64,000 nt of DNA from Tieghemiomyces parasiticus (taxonomy: Eukaryota; Kickxellomycota; Dimargaritomycetes; Dimargaritales; Dimargaritaceae). This document shows, one piece after another, positions 1-11,503 of the stretch. The stretch spans positions 1-64,000 of the forward strand of contig JANBPT010000035.1 in NCBI GenBank assembly GCA_027575765.1, read 5' to 3'. The translations under genes and the position numbers were made by a program. Each line of letters opens with the position of its first letter. Positions within the stretch are counted from its first letter, which is position 1. The notes beneath the pieces were generated by a model. It searched no databases and was not told the DNA's origin. It saw nothing but the letters and a program-made list of their open reading frames with translations.

Positions 1-203
1 GGGGGGGGGGTGCGGCATTGGGAAGACGCTGACGGGAAGCTCCGCCGGAGCTGGCGGCAGAATAGCCCGACCTACAGCGCGGCTCCCCTTGCACCCCTGG
101 TGCTGAGCATACCGATTAGCTACGGTAAGCGCAGCCGGCACGGTTGACTAGAGTGCGCCTTTGGGCACGCCGACCCGATCTAACGGGGGTCCTACGCCGC
201 CCG

Positions 204-211
204 TATATAAA
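204..211 (+). promoter_or_regulatory. TATA box of the secreted repeat protein gene
   Basis: TATATAAA lies about 145 bp upstream of the ATG at 354, followed by a pyrimidine-rich leader. The secreted peptidase at 22.5 kb and the secreted unknown protein at 25.9 kb have similar boxes at comparable distances. Confidence 0.6.
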
Positions 212-353
212 GCGTCGGTTGTTTCCGCTCTCTAACTCGAAACCATCACCCACGTCCCCACCGCCCACCGCATCGCACCCTAGCTCCACCCCAGCCGGCC
301 TCACCTCACCACCCCCACGTTTCCTTCCCCCTCCCGCACGCCCAGTCATCACC

Positions 354-1115
354 ATGAAGTTCTCCCTCGCTCTTGTCGTCGCCGTGGCCGCCCTCTTTAC
401 CACCGAGTCGCTGGCGAGCTACACTGAAGCCGGCCACCGCACCCCCACCTCCATCCGCCAGGGTGAGTGCGTCCCCGGGAGGGTCTACATTGGTGGCTGT
501 GACACCCGCGGCCGCGGTGGCAGCGCTTACGACTACAAGCATGACCAGACCTATAGCAGCTACGACCACTCGAGCGCCGCGCAGGCCAGCGGCAAGAACC
601 GCGACGGCTCCTTTAACTACGCCGCCGGGTCGGGCGGCCAGGGCTACAACGACTACGAGCGCACCCAGGAGAGCACCCGCAACGGTCACGGCGCGTCCAA
701 CTACGACCACACCAAGGCCAGCAACGGCAACAGCAGGTACGACTACGAGCAGGCCAGCACCCGCGGGCGCAACGGCAGTGCCTACGACTCCTTGCACGCC
801 ACCGCCAGCGGCAGCCAGGCGGCCTACGAGCACACCAAGGCCGACCAGCGCGACCGCCACGGCTCCCAGAGCTTTGAGAGCACCCGGGCGTCCGACAGCC
901 AGTACAGCAAGGCGGTCGACCAGGCCAGCGGGCGCGACCGTAACGGGTCGTTCAATTACTCCAAGACCCAGGACGCCGGCAGCCAAAACAACTTTGCACA
1001 GACCAAGGCCAGTGGCCAGAACCGGCACGGGTCCTTCAGCTCCAGCTCCACCCAGCAGAGCAGCAGCCAGCACTCATCCAGCAGCGAGTCCTTCAGCTCC
1101 CAGGGTCGCCACTAG
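354..1115 (+). CDS. Secreted tandem-repeat protein, unknown function
   Basis: Single-exon gene for 253 residues. The ATG at 354 is chosen because it opens a typical signal peptide (basic start, hydrophobic core of about 15 residues, cleavage near residue 21, after ESLAS or just before it). The frame upstream of this ATG reads as proline-rich leader and holds the TATA box. After a short segment with two cysteines (CVPGRVYIGGC), the mature chain is made of about seven degenerate repeats of 28-29 residues, each carrying an Arg-x-Arg/His-x-Gly-Ser/Ala core and spaced tyrosines. The tail is Ser/Gln-rich. Composition is Gly, Ser, Asn, Tyr and Gln, with no catalytic motif. A cell-wall, spore-surface or adhesive role is possible but is inference. 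I do not recognise a family. Confidence 0.75.
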   Translation: MKFSLALVVAVAALFTTESLASYTEAGHRTPTSIRQGECVPGRVYIGGCDTRGRGGSAYDYKHDQTYSSYDHSSAAQASGKNRDGSFNYAAGSGGQGYNDYERTQESTRNGHGASNYDHTKASNGNSRYDYEQASTRGRNGSAYDSLHATASGSQAAYEHTKADQRDRHGSQSFESTRASDSQYSKAVDQASGRDRNGSFNYSKTQDAGSQNNFAQTKASGQNRHGSFSSSSTQQSSSQHSSSSESFSSQGRH

Positions 1116-2088
1116 TAGCCATGCCACTTTTCCGAGCAGCTAATGGGGCCAGGGTGCTGCGCTGGCAACCCTCACCGCGCTTACATCGGATGGACCGAAG
1201 TGTCCATCTCCTTCATCTTTCGATACGATTTTATTTTTTTTTCATTTTTTAGCACTAGCTGGCATTACTAGCGCTCTCCCCTACGACAATCAATTAAACA
1301 TTCTATCACACCTGACAGGTCGCTGGGTGCTTGCTGGGCTTAATCGAATTCAGTAACTTCCTGAACAGCTTAGTTCAAGTACTGATTCTATCTACGCATA
1401 GTTATCGGTCACAGGTTGTTTTTAGAATATAGTCCGCGCAATAAACCCCAATTTCGAACATAATGCAATGCCCTATCGATGATTCAGACGGAGATTAATA
1501 AAGGGAGATTGTAGTAGGGTTAACGTCCCTAGAGAAATACTAAGGGCTAGTTCGCCCAAAAAGAAGAAATAAAGACCAATAAAGGATGAATCGGTTTAAG
1601 GAATGGAATGATATAACAAGATCGTGTGGTTGTTTACTGTCGTTTATTGAGAGGTGTACCGGCTGCCTTTTATAATGAAAGATGGCCCGCCTCTTTCATT
1701 AGGGTCGCAATACAGACAGACAGACCTTCGAATGCTAAGGAACATTTGGGTGGGTGCCGCGTCCAAGAGAAGGGGAAATGCAACTAGGGGGAAGAAAAAG
1801 ATAGCCAGGGGAATATTGTAATAAGGAGGAGGAGGAGGAGGAGGAGGCGCACTACTGATCAAACGGTTGGTGATAAAGGAGTGGCCAGCATGGGTCACAA
1901 CTGATCAGATCAGTAGTTGGGTGTACCACAGAGATTTAATTCGTTTGGACACTACATCAAGCTGACCATTGCTGGTCAGCTAGGGCTTATGTTTTCTGAC
2001 GCCATTTTATTCTCTCATGGAAATACCGCGGCCTATTTAGCCGTAAGTTAAAATTATTACAAGGATCCATGCGACCATAGGAACATCG
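1116..2088. other. Convergent intergenic region with simple repeat and palindromes
   Basis: No coding sequence is supported. The stretch holds the 3' ends of the flanking convergent genes, AATAAA-type signals near 1440 and 1570, a (GGA)n run at about 1825-1847, and two inverted repeats. The repeats are ACTGAT-CAG-ATCAGT at 1900-1914 and the hairpin at 1961-1980. Confidence 0.6.
1961..1980. repeat. Perfect 8-bp inverted repeat with 4-nt loop
   Basis: GCTGACCA-TTGC-TGGTCAGC forms a perfect hairpin about 110 bp beyond the stop codon of the minus-strand ATPase gene. It could lie in that gene's 3' UTR or mark the transcript end. No function is shown. Confidence 0.5.
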
Positions 2089-5000
2089 TCAAACGACCAC
2101 TTTACCGGCACTGCGCTGAGACCAAACCGTAGGGTACATTTGCAGTCCAGTAATTTCGGGTGACCACTGGATGGGTCGCAGATGGCGGAGAATTAGCATC
2201 CGTAAACAGGCGTAGACGATGATGACGACGCCGAAGGCCATGGGCACCAGCCAGTAGAGCGGGCTCAGGTGGTAATTACTCAAGAACACGTAATTGAACG
2301 GCGGGACATACACGACCAACATGGCGAGGGCAGCGCCAGCGAATAGGCCGTAGAAGCTGTAGTGGTTACGGAACATGTGACGCCCGAGCGGGAGACGGTA
2401 GCGGGCCTTGCAGGCAAACATATTGAAAATCTGCGATATCATGACGGCGATGTAAAAGGCCGACTGGGCTTCGCCGAGAGCGCGTTCCTGTTGGGAGGCG
2501 GTGAGTCGGAAACCAGTTGCCGCGTGGATGTAGTCCGGCGATGAGTCGGTGAAGTAACTACCATCCCGGGCCATCTCACGAGCAATGGTCGGGGTGATAC
2601 CCCAGTGATACAGAACCAAAAAGAACGCTGTTAGGCAGGCGGCGGACTCGATGAGCCCACATTCGAGGTAGGCCCAAGAGAGGAGGTTACCGTCGACCAA
2701 AATCTCACCGTCTGCCTTCTCGAACATGTCCGTCCAGTAGTGGCGTGAGAAGGGGCGACGCACAGTCCGGCCCACACGGGTGGTCCAGCGGACAGGTATC
2801 GCCTCACCCGTCTCAGGGTCCAGGTCAGGTTGCGGCAGGCGGGCCAAGCGAGCACGGTACCGGCCGACCGACTCAACCGTGATGGGCCGACGCGGGGGCA
2901 GCTTCATGAGCTGGCTGGCATTCTCGGCGGGCTCCCAAGCAAAGCTAAGCGAAATGAACAGCTCAAAGCCCAGGTCGATGGCCAGAATCAGGATAGCAGC
3001 AATCGGGAGGGGAAACGGGACGATGATGTATAGTAGGTTGGGCAGGACCTCGGGAGTGCTGTGGGTCACCGTGTACTGGATACTTTTTTTAAGGTTGATA
3101 AAGATAAGACGACCCTCCTCGATGCCGCTGACAATGGAGGCGAAGTTGTCGTCGAGGAGGATCATGGCGGCGGCCTCCTTGGACACGTCGGAGCCAGACA
3201 GGTTCATGGCGATGCCCAGGTCGGCCTTCTTTAGGGCCGGGGAGTCGTTGACACCATCGCCGGTCACGCCCACGATGTGACCCATACTCTGGGCACGCTT
3301 GACGATCTCGAGTTTGTGCTTGGGTGAGGTGCGGGCGAAGATAATTTCGCTCTTGGTGAAGATGAGGTCCCAGTCCGCGTCCTCCATGGTGTCAATGGTC
3401 TCACCGTGGACCACCACGGCGTTGTACTCGTGTTCGGCCACACTGTCTACGGGGACCCTCGTCCGGCGGGCCACCTGTTCGCGGGTCTCGGAAATCATGA
3501 GATTAATCTTGCGGCCGATGGCCTCGGCCGTGAGCGGGTGGTCACCAGTGACCATCATTACCTGAATTCCGGCTGCGCGGCACCGCCCGATGGCCTCGCG
3601 CACGCCGTGTTTGGGCGGGTCCTCCAACGATGCCAGACCCACAAAGCAGAAATCACAGGACGGGTAGTCGTGGTTGTCGCGCTGGAAGGCGTAGTCGGCC
3701 GGGTAGCAATCACTGGGGAGAAGTAGCTGGGCGAAAGCGAGAACGCGGTGACCCAGGCCGGCCATGTACTCGTAGGTCTCTTGGAACTCGGCGCGGTGGG
3801 CGTCCGTCATGGGTTCAGCCGCGCCTGACTCGGCCAGGATGGTGTTGCACAGAAGCAGGATACGTTCTGGTGCACCCTTAATGAACAGGGTCAGGTCGCC
3901 GCAGGCATGGGGCTTGCGATGGATGGTCATGTGCCACTTGTTATCCGAGTTGAAGGGGATTTCAAACACCTTAGGGTACTGGTCGGGCAGCGTATCGAAA
4001 TCAGCCAGGTTCTGGGCAGCGAATCGGACCAGGCCAGACTCGGTGGCGTCCCCCAGAACCTGGCGCTGCTCAACGGGCACGTCGGTGCGGTCAAACTTTG
4101 CCTTGGCGCACAGGGAAGCAATATGGAGGAGCTCTGTGACACCAGTCGCGTCGAGGCTGAAGGGATCCCCGCAGCCGCCGCCAGCTCGGGTTGCTGTGTA
4201 AAGCCGGCGGGCAGCCCACAGGTTGGTGACGGTCATCTGATTACGCGTTAGGGTGCCGGTTTTGTCGGTAGCTAGGAGGGTAATGGCACCCAGCGTCTCC
4301 ACGCCCTGCAGATCCTTGACTAGCACGTTCTGCTTTGTGAGACGCTTGGCAGCGATAGTGAGCAGCATGGTCACGGTTGCCATCAGCCCCTGAGGGACCC
4401 AGGCCACGAAAATTCCGATCGCAAAATTAATGGCGTACGCAGCCTTGCCGTACATGGCAATACAAATGACAAAGAAGATAACCGCGGTGATGATGGAAAT
4501 GGTGGCGATAATCTTGACGAAATGATCAATCTCTTGGGATAGCGGGCTGGGGTTCTTCTCCTCACTAGCGGTCAGGCCGGCGATCTGACCTAGCACGGTG
4601 TTGTCGCCGGTGCAAATGACGATCCCGTAGCCTTCACCGGCCACTGCCAGGGTGCCGTTGAAGACGAGATTGGTAGCCTCCAGGCAGTTGGTCATGTCGT
4701 TGTGCGGGCGGCGGCTTTGCGGCTCCGACTCACCCGTGAGACTTGAGTTGTCAACCTTGAGCTCGTTGGCGGCGAAGATGTACAGGTCGGCGGGCACTTT
4801 GTCACCTTGGCTCACGTACACCACGTCGCCCAGGACTAGTCCGGCGGCCGAGATCTGTGCCAGCTTGCCCGCACGCACCACGTGGCACTTCTGAGGGATC
4901 ATGTTGAGGAAGGACTCGAGAATCTTTTGGGACTTGTGCAGCTGGTAAAACTCGATGAAGGCGTTGAGGAAGGCCACGGCGATCAGAATGGCGCCCAAGT

Positions 5001-5637
5001 AAATGTTGGCGTGGTTTCCCGAGGGGTCGATGGCCAACAGGATAAAGTCCAGAATACCGGCCAGGATGAGCAACAGGTTAAACAAACTGCGCAGGTGCTC
5101 CAGGTAGTGGAAGAACGGATGACGCTTCTTGGGCGGGGTCAGGACGTTGGGTCCGTTGGCGGCGAGGCGCAGTGCGGCTGCCTCGGCGTCTAGGCCGTGG
5201 CTGGAGGTCGGGTGGGCCATGTCGACGGCCGTCTCGTGGCGTTGGCACACCTGCTCCACGGTCATTAGGTGCTCAACGATGGTGATCTCTTTCTTAGGTG
5301 TGCGCCTAACCTTGCCTGAGACCTGAGCGACGCTGGGTCTGCCGCCGTCCTTCTCGTCGTAGAATTTGGCATTCTTAATGGCGTCCTGCTCACTCTCCTC
5401 GAGCAACGTGTCCTTCTCACTGGGGGCATCGGTGGTGGCCGGCTGGGTGCGAACCAGTAGGTCAGCACCGAACGTCACCGCGGGGGCGGGAAGGACATCC
5501 TGATGAGAAGGAAAGTAGGTGGTAGACGGGGTCTGGTCTGCACGGATGTCTGCGGCAAAGGAGACACCCGGGGCGGGGGTAGTAGGGGTGGGGACCTGCA
5601 GGTGGTTGGGTTTCGCGTCGGAGGGAAGATCAGGCAT
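2089..5637 (-). CDS. P-type ATPase, type IIC (Na,K-ATPase alpha-like)
   Basis: Single exon, 1182 residues. An ATP-driven plasma-membrane cation pump of the Na,K/H,K-ATPase class, which also occurs in fungi. Visible in order: a long N-terminal cytoplasmic tail (about 1-170), TM1-2, TGES actuator motif at 301-304, TM4 with VPQGL at 414-418, phosphorylation motif DKTGT with Asp458, KGAPE at 588-592, TGDH at 697-700, the hinge TGDGVND at 792-798, and TM5-TM10. The sequence around TM5-TM6 (KKSIQYTVT, then AIDLG) places it in class IIC. Odd points: the usual TM4 Glu of PEGL is Gln415, and the second TM6 acidic residue is Glu892 instead of Asp. About 50 extra residues (roughly 905-985) also lie between TM6 and TM7. 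No beta-subunit gene is seen here. Ion specificity cannot be read from sequence alone. Confidence 0.92.
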   Translation of the reverse strand: MPDLPSDAKPNHLQVPTPTTPAPGVSFAADIRADQTPSTTYFPSHQDVLPAPAVTFGADLLVRTQPATTDAPSEKDTLLEESEQDAIKNAKFYDEKDGGRPSVAQVSGKVRRTPKKEITIVEHLMTVEQVCQRHETAVDMAHPTSSHGLDAEAAALRLAANGPNVLTPPKKRHPFFHYLEHLRSLFNLLLILAGILDFILLAIDPSGNHANIYLGAILIAVAFLNAFIEFYQLHKSQKILESFLNMIPQKCHVVRAGKLAQISAAGLVLGDVVYVSQGDKVPADLYIFAANELKVDNSSLTGESEPQSRRPHNDMTNCLEATNLVFNGTLAVAGEGYGIVICTGDNTVLGQIAGLTASEEKNPSPLSQEIDHFVKIIATISIITAVIFFVICIAMYGKAAYAINFAIGIFVAWVPQGLMATVTMLLTIAAKRLTKQNVLVKDLQGVETLGAITLLATDKTGTLTRNQMTVTNLWAARRLYTATRAGGGCGDPFSLDATGVTELLHIASLCAKAKFDRTDVPVEQRQVLGDATESGLVRFAAQNLADFDTLPDQYPKVFEIPFNSDNKWHMTIHRKPHACGDLTLFIKGAPERILLLCNTILAESGAAEPMTDAHRAEFQETYEYMAGLGHRVLAFAQLLLPSDCYPADYAFQRDNHDYPSCDFCFVGLASLEDPPKHGVREAIGRCRAAGIQVMMVTGDHPLTAEAIGRKINLMISETREQVARRTRVPVDSVAEHEYNAVVVHGETIDTMEDADWDLIFTKSEIIFARTSPKHKLEIVKRAQSMGHIVGVTGDGVNDSPALKKADLGIAMNLSGSDVSKEAAAMILLDDNFASIVSGIEEGRLIFINLKKSIQYTVTHSTPEVLPNLLYIIVPFPLPIAAILILAIDLGFELFISLSFAWEPAENASQLMKLPPRRPITVESVGRYRARLARLPQPDLDPETGEAIPVRWTTRVGRTVRRPFSRHYWTDMFEKADGEILVDGNLLSWAYLECGLIESAACLTAFFLVLYHWGITPTIAREMARDGSYFTDSSPDYIHAATGFRLTASQQERALGEAQSAFYIAVMISQIFNMFACKARYRLPLGRHMFRNHYSFYGLFAGAALAMLVVYVPPFNYVFLSNYHLSPLYWLVPMAFGVVIIVYACLRMLILRHLRPIQWSPEITGLQMYPTVWSQRSAGKVVV

Positions 5638-8600
5638 ACCGGGTGAGTCAGGAGGGGCTGGAGCGAAGCGCAGGGAAGGCGGGGTTGAAGTTGGGAGGTC
5701 GATAGAACGCGGGTTATACGGTATGGTGTAGCAACACCCTTAGATGAGCCGGGGAGTGGATGCTTAAATAGAGCGAAGTTGAAGGAGGGGATGGCGGTGA
5801 GAGGTCTGTTGGTGCGGAGGTTAGAGTCTAAGGGCGGGGTGGTTGGTTCGACGGGGACGGGGCACGTGTCAGATATTAATAAAGACGATGTTAGATATCC
5901 CGGTCAAGACTTGAAGGGCCATGCCGGATGAGCCACAGCTGCAAGCCCCTAAACAGAAAAGCAGGTGAGAGGAGGGTGACACATGCCTCCAGCCGAACGC
6001 GGGAGAGTCTACTGGTTGCGGCCATATCGCATCCGGTAATCGCAAAGCTTCCCCTTCTGACCGGTTGTGAGTTTCTCGGTAGATGCTTGGGGTCGGTCCA
6101 TGAGGTTCATAGCGGGTTGGTAATGGAGAAACTTAAGCCGTGCTAGTAAAACGGACCGACCACGACTGATGCAGGAGCGTCGATCAAACCAATACCAACA
6201 CCAATATCGAGCATTCAAGGGGTCACAATTCACTTTGCGTGCCAATTTTGGGAATAGCGGGGGTACTTACTTGGCTGCCCCTTGCGGTTGAGTCCAATGG
6301 AGCGCTTGGAGTTGATATCAACAAATGATTTGCATGAAGGTTATAGGCGGAGAAGGCTAGTGACTGGGTAGCAACCGATCGAATCCCTGACTTTAGTATA
6401 GGAGGAGACAGGCAAGGCCAAAGGGGCTGCGATACAGACCTTCAAATAAAGGTAGGGCGATATTTAGCTTGACAAAGTCAGCACGATGGGTAGGAAGGTG
6501 AGGCGACTAGGATCGCGGAAAGCGGTTGCATGGCAGATAGTGGAACGTGTTTGAAGTTATGGTTCAAGTACCAGGAACCGGACAGCGAACTAGCAGGGAC
6601 AGGTTTATATATATATACGCGTAGGCCATTGCGCGGGATGTCGCTGCGGAAGGACAAACGGTCATTGCGGGGTGATTCGAGTGAGGGTAGATCGATTCGG
6701 AAACATCGAGTCGGCGGACAGCACGGCCACCTCACCAGTAAACGAGGAGTGGAGGAGACAAAATGTGTCCATTTGAAGTCCCGCTGGTGGAAAGGTGTGG
6801 ATTTTGGTAAGCGGAGAAGGGTGTTATTACGGATGATGATTTACCCAGCGAGGGGAACTAGGATGGACAGGTGGGTGGAATAAGTGACAGAAGGGGTTGA
6901 CAACGTGCGGTTTACCTCAGGACCGGACAATCATTGCAGTGCGAGAAAGAAGGAGAGGGTAGGTATAGAGAAGGCCAATTCTTCGCCAGGGGTAGGCTGG
7001 CGCCGCCGTTCCAATGACCTCCGGATTTATCCTTTCTGTGTCCCCTTACTCACCCCTTTCGCGCCCAAATGCCGAAGGGATAACGTCTCCGCCACCGTCA
7101 CAGGTTCCACATATACATTTGTAAGATTAGGAAACATGGCATCGGGAGGTCAGTATGGCGCACCCCAATCTGGCAGGGTCGAGCCTGGACGAAATGATTG
7201 GTGACAAGGGTCAATCGCATCTACTAGCTCCAATAACCCCGCCAGGGGGGAAGTTGTCAAGACTTACCCATCCACACGGCATGATATTCTTGACCAATAT
7301 CCGGCACTCCGACGCCCCTTTGCCCTTCAAATCGGTAGAAGCAGCAGTGACTGTACTGCTCGGGATGTATCAGAAGAAAATGAAGGAGGCAGAGTTGACT
7401 ACATGGCTGCGCAGCGGGGTGCTTAATTGATATGCCAGGCTATGTCGGCACGAGGTACCAGCTGTCTCTCAATAACATCCAGCAAATGCCAACCAGTGTT
7501 TGTTACATAAAATATAGTAGCAGCACAACCCTGCGAGTTCCGGTTTGTCTGATGATCTATGACGTAATACGCTTGCAATATCGGTTGGCCTTTGCCAAGT
7601 TGCCGAGCTCAATATTAGGTGGCAGCATTGGTAGCAGTGAACTGGAACGTCGTAGTCCATAGTACTTTCTAAGCGTTACGATTTTATTTGAGGTGAAGGG
7701 CGTTACTCTATCTCCCACGGCAGATAATAACCGTCTCAGCAATCCATGACGAGCAAGGAAACGCACACCTAGCGAGTAGTTGGTAGGAGCATCTACAGTG
7801 ACTATTGGTCTGTCCGGCCAATTGGTGTTGCTCGAACCGAGACAGTTTGAAAGTCTACGCTCGAAGGAAGAATAGGATAAAGAGAGAGGCGCAGGCATAG
7901 GGCGTACCCGAGGCCGGGATAAGTGCAACGGCAACGACGCGGTAAGACCGGGGTGAGGACGGAGTGGGGCCGAACTTACTAGGGAGAGTCGACTTGAGCC
8001 TCCTAATAAATGACACCCTACCCGCGCTGCACGCTGCATTGGTAGACGCAGAGATGGACAGCATTACAATAGCAACCCGGGGAGGCCTAACGACATGCAC
8101 TGTCACCTGCCCGGTCAGAAGCGTAAGCACTGCCGCTCTCTTGATAGTGGCGTTAGGACATTCGGCGATTGTGGTAAGAGTCATGCGGGGCTCGATATCC
8201 GACGAATGAAGGTGGTAGCTGCAAGGTGAGCAAGAGAGTAATAGCTGACCAGGGTCACACAGGAAGGGTGGGCGGACGGCTGAGACCTCCGAGAAAGGGG
8301 CGTGTGGAGCGCGGAAAAGTGCCAATGACGGACGCACGTATCGGCAAAGTGCGGTCCACAAGACCGAGTCGGATCTGCATCACCGCCGTCCAGTGAGAAT
8401 TGAGTAGGGAAGGGATGTAGGAGGGAACGGCCTAATTTGGCCAAGTGTGTTCACCTGCTAACCCCGGATACCTACAAATGGCACCCACTTCGGCACAGTG
8501 GGCAGGTAGTGAGACTGCAGCGACCAGTTCTCATTGTCTTGCGGTGCAGGAATGCAACTGCACCTACAGGGAGGCGTAAAACCAGGGTTAGAGGAGGATG

Positions 8601-11503
8601 ATGATGACCAGCCACGACTGCCTCTTTACCACACCATCTACCAAACTATCTGTTAGTATGGCACCAATTTCGGGCTTCAGTTTGAGCCTCGCCTCACGTC
8701 CTACTTAGTCGCTACCTAACCCTTTTATCATGGCCTACCCTGAAACCCGGCCATACGGTGCTCCTCGCCGCCCGGGGGGTCTGCCATACCAGTGCGGTGC
8801 GTGTCATGCCGCGTAGATAGCAACTGAAAGAACTTTCGGTTACGCTGTTTAGGGCGCCTATATCCTGGCCGCCCGTGGATTCTAACCACTACCAATGACA
8901 ACTCCACCCCAAGTGACCAACCGTCTCATGACAGCCTTAAAACCCTACCTCTCATACCGGAGAGTAGACGGTGTGCCGAACTCTACACCGCTCCTGGCCA
9001 GCAGATTACAGCGCGGTATCTATTGAGTCGGGCGGATCCTATGCCTCAGGCAGGTGACTACTTTCCATATCCGCTGCGATCTGACGGGGTCTACTGGTCA
9101 GAGCTAGCTTTCGCATGAGCAAATGCAAGGCTGCCGCGACTGTACCCCGGATCTGACCTTCTGAAGCCCGTTGCCTATTCAATTCAGCCACCAATATTGG
9201 ATTTGACGGCTGGGGCTGTCTCACTAACTCATAATCCCCCAAATCCAGTCAGATTGGAAGTATGACAGGGAAAAGTGGTTGGCTAAACCGAGGGATCCTG
9301 GCCCAGTCGCTATCGCCAGGTACTGTCCGCCGTTGGGGTCTGCTGGACCTTGCATCGCGGTTCTTATATCCACGTCCAGCTTTCCCGTACAATATCGTTT
9401 GTAATGATCTGTTATTTAGCTTCGGAGTTTCAACGCGCCGGGGTATGTATGGTAGCAGGCATGCCACACATCTACAAAAAAATCCGGTGCAACGCACCGC
9501 GCCGATTCCATCCATTGTAATCACAATAAGACAGCAGATGCCACGGTGCTTAAGCTAGTCGGTCGGTAGCCGATGTTGCACTTCGACAACTTTAATATCT
9601 CCCATCGTTATGGGCAAATACCAACCCATAAGGGATGGCTTCTGTGTCATTCCGTCCAGCAGGGTGCGTTTGGAGTATGGTAGACCACATCCCCAGTCAC
9701 TGCACGATTCGCCTGTCCACAACACTTTAGGGGAGTATGCCTAAACACGGAGGTCTTTCATCTTAACACCTGTGTCGCAGGTAGAAATTGCCTAGAGGAA
9801 ACCTAAAGGCTGGCAATCAACGAAATGAACCAACGAACTAAAAGCCTCACTAAAACTGGAACGTGTTAGGTGGGGGGGGGTTTGGCGATTGTACGATCAA
9901 TATCGTTTATAGAGAAGCGATCAAGAGGGACCTTTATACTGGAAGGATGCCCTGCATCCTTTGTAGTGGCCACTGCTTGGGTTAGGAGGGAACCTAAAGG
10001 ACGACAGTGCGAAGCGAGGCTAGCGCCAAGGCGAAATAAGAAGGTAGCTACCAAGTTGCCGCATCAGCTAAGAAGAAGAAGGCTGATGAAAGCTAAGTCT
10101 TAAGAGGATAGAGGCGAGGAGACCTGTCAAAAAGGGGTGATATCCAACAGATCAAGAAGGTTGGTGTCGCAGTAAATGAATGATAAATATATGGAATAAA
10201 GGAGGTGATGGGGATGCCATAACTGATCATTTCGGCAGTTTTCGGTACGGCAATCCGTGGCCCGTCATGTGTCCCCACACAGTAGGCAGTATGCCATACC
10301 GGCAGATGGAACGACGTAATGATATAGTTCGACCCCCGAGTCCCTGAGTAGGGTCGACACTGTAGCTGAGGGGCGACAGTAGCACGCTAAACCGGTATCG
10401 GATCGGACCAGGCTGATCCCACCGGGTGATTTTATTTCCAAAAGGTGTGATGGGGGACGAGAACATGGTAGTAAGTGTCAACGCGCTCCGGCTTGCCCTT
10501 GAATCTCTCATCTTATTGCGAATCATTTAGGGTCTTGTCGGCAATCTCCCCCCTCCCAGTCCTAGACAACTGGTTGTAGTGATTTGGACCGCCACAAGTG
10601 AGGGAACGCTGAGAATCGGAATGTTAAGTGTGCCGTTTTTATGCCAGGGGCGTAGTCAGGGAGACTAAGTGGGAACTGTTCCGTCCAGTCGCGGCTAAAT
10701 TTCCTTAGAGCCTCCGAGCGAATGGTCCAGTCTGGCGCGTTCGCGCCGCACTGTTGCGGTAGGCCGACCGCGTTGGCAGCAGTGCTTTGCGCGTACCGGC
10801 GGTCAGCCCAACGGTATTGCAGGTATGTTTCTATATAACAGCCATCATGGTGCCCATACGCTTTACAAACCGCTTGTATTTACGTGTTCCGCTCCTCTAT
10901 TGATCGCCGCTCAGCTATGTAGCTTGAGGCTAAACTGGATTAGTTGTAAACTTCATAAGTGGAGTACTAGGCACTTTACCACCGTGTTTAATTTTCACCA
11001 TTATCCTCTTCTCTAGTTATCTTTGTTTCTCGTGACATCAGCTATTTACTCTGTGCTAACTTCTGTATACTTCCCAGGATCTATTGCTACTGTGTATCTT
11101 CAAGGCTCATACCAGCTCCCTGCAGCCAACCCTGCGCCCTCCATTCTGATTGCGGCCAAGTAGACTGTGACTCCGCCACCACCTGCTTCTGGTTGACAGT
11201 TACATTCGACGCGCCAGTTGCATCGGCCGTTAGATATCGCCTAGGACGCAGCCAGCAATTACTCACCTCCCATCGGTCGATAGAGGGTTTACTTCGTTCT
11301 GGAAACCACTTCCTCTTTCTCTCCTTTCTCAACATTGCATACCTTAACCTTACACAATTACAACGTCATTACCATCCGCGAGTAACGAGCTCCACTTTGG
11401 ACGCTGGAAATCCCCGCATCCCTACCAACTACGCAACTCGTTTTCTCACCCGCTCGCACGTGTGTGTGTGTGTGTGTGAGCTCGAACCCGTGCGTGAGCC
11501 ACC
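5638..11503. other. Long gene-free region (5.9 kb)
   Basis: I find no coding sequence with a recognisable domain, convincing splice pairs or coding-like composition. Reading frames here are short and random-looking on both strands. No tRNA box pair, rRNA, CRISPR or transposon ends are visible. The proximal parts should hold the promoter of the ATPase gene (minus) and of the DHA2 transporter (plus). A spliced gene of unknown family or a noncoding RNA cannot be excluded. Confidence 0.5.
11461..11478 (+). repeat. (TG)9 microsatellite in 5' leader
   Basis: Nine TG units end 25 bp upstream of the DHA2 transporter start codon, so they are probably transcribed in its 5' UTR. Length variation here could alter expression; that is inference. 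Confidence 0.75.

Noticed and set aside
6262..6345. Minus-strand string FVDINSKRSIGLNRKGQP resembling an FGF/beta-trefoil segment
   Set aside because: Only about 35 open codons, a stop just upstream, no acceptor in the right frame and no second trefoil segment nearby. Best explained as chance.
7557..8361. Overlapping minus-strand frames of 160-168 codons
   Set aside because: No recognisable motif, Ser/Arg/Leu-rich random text, inside the gene-free stretch.
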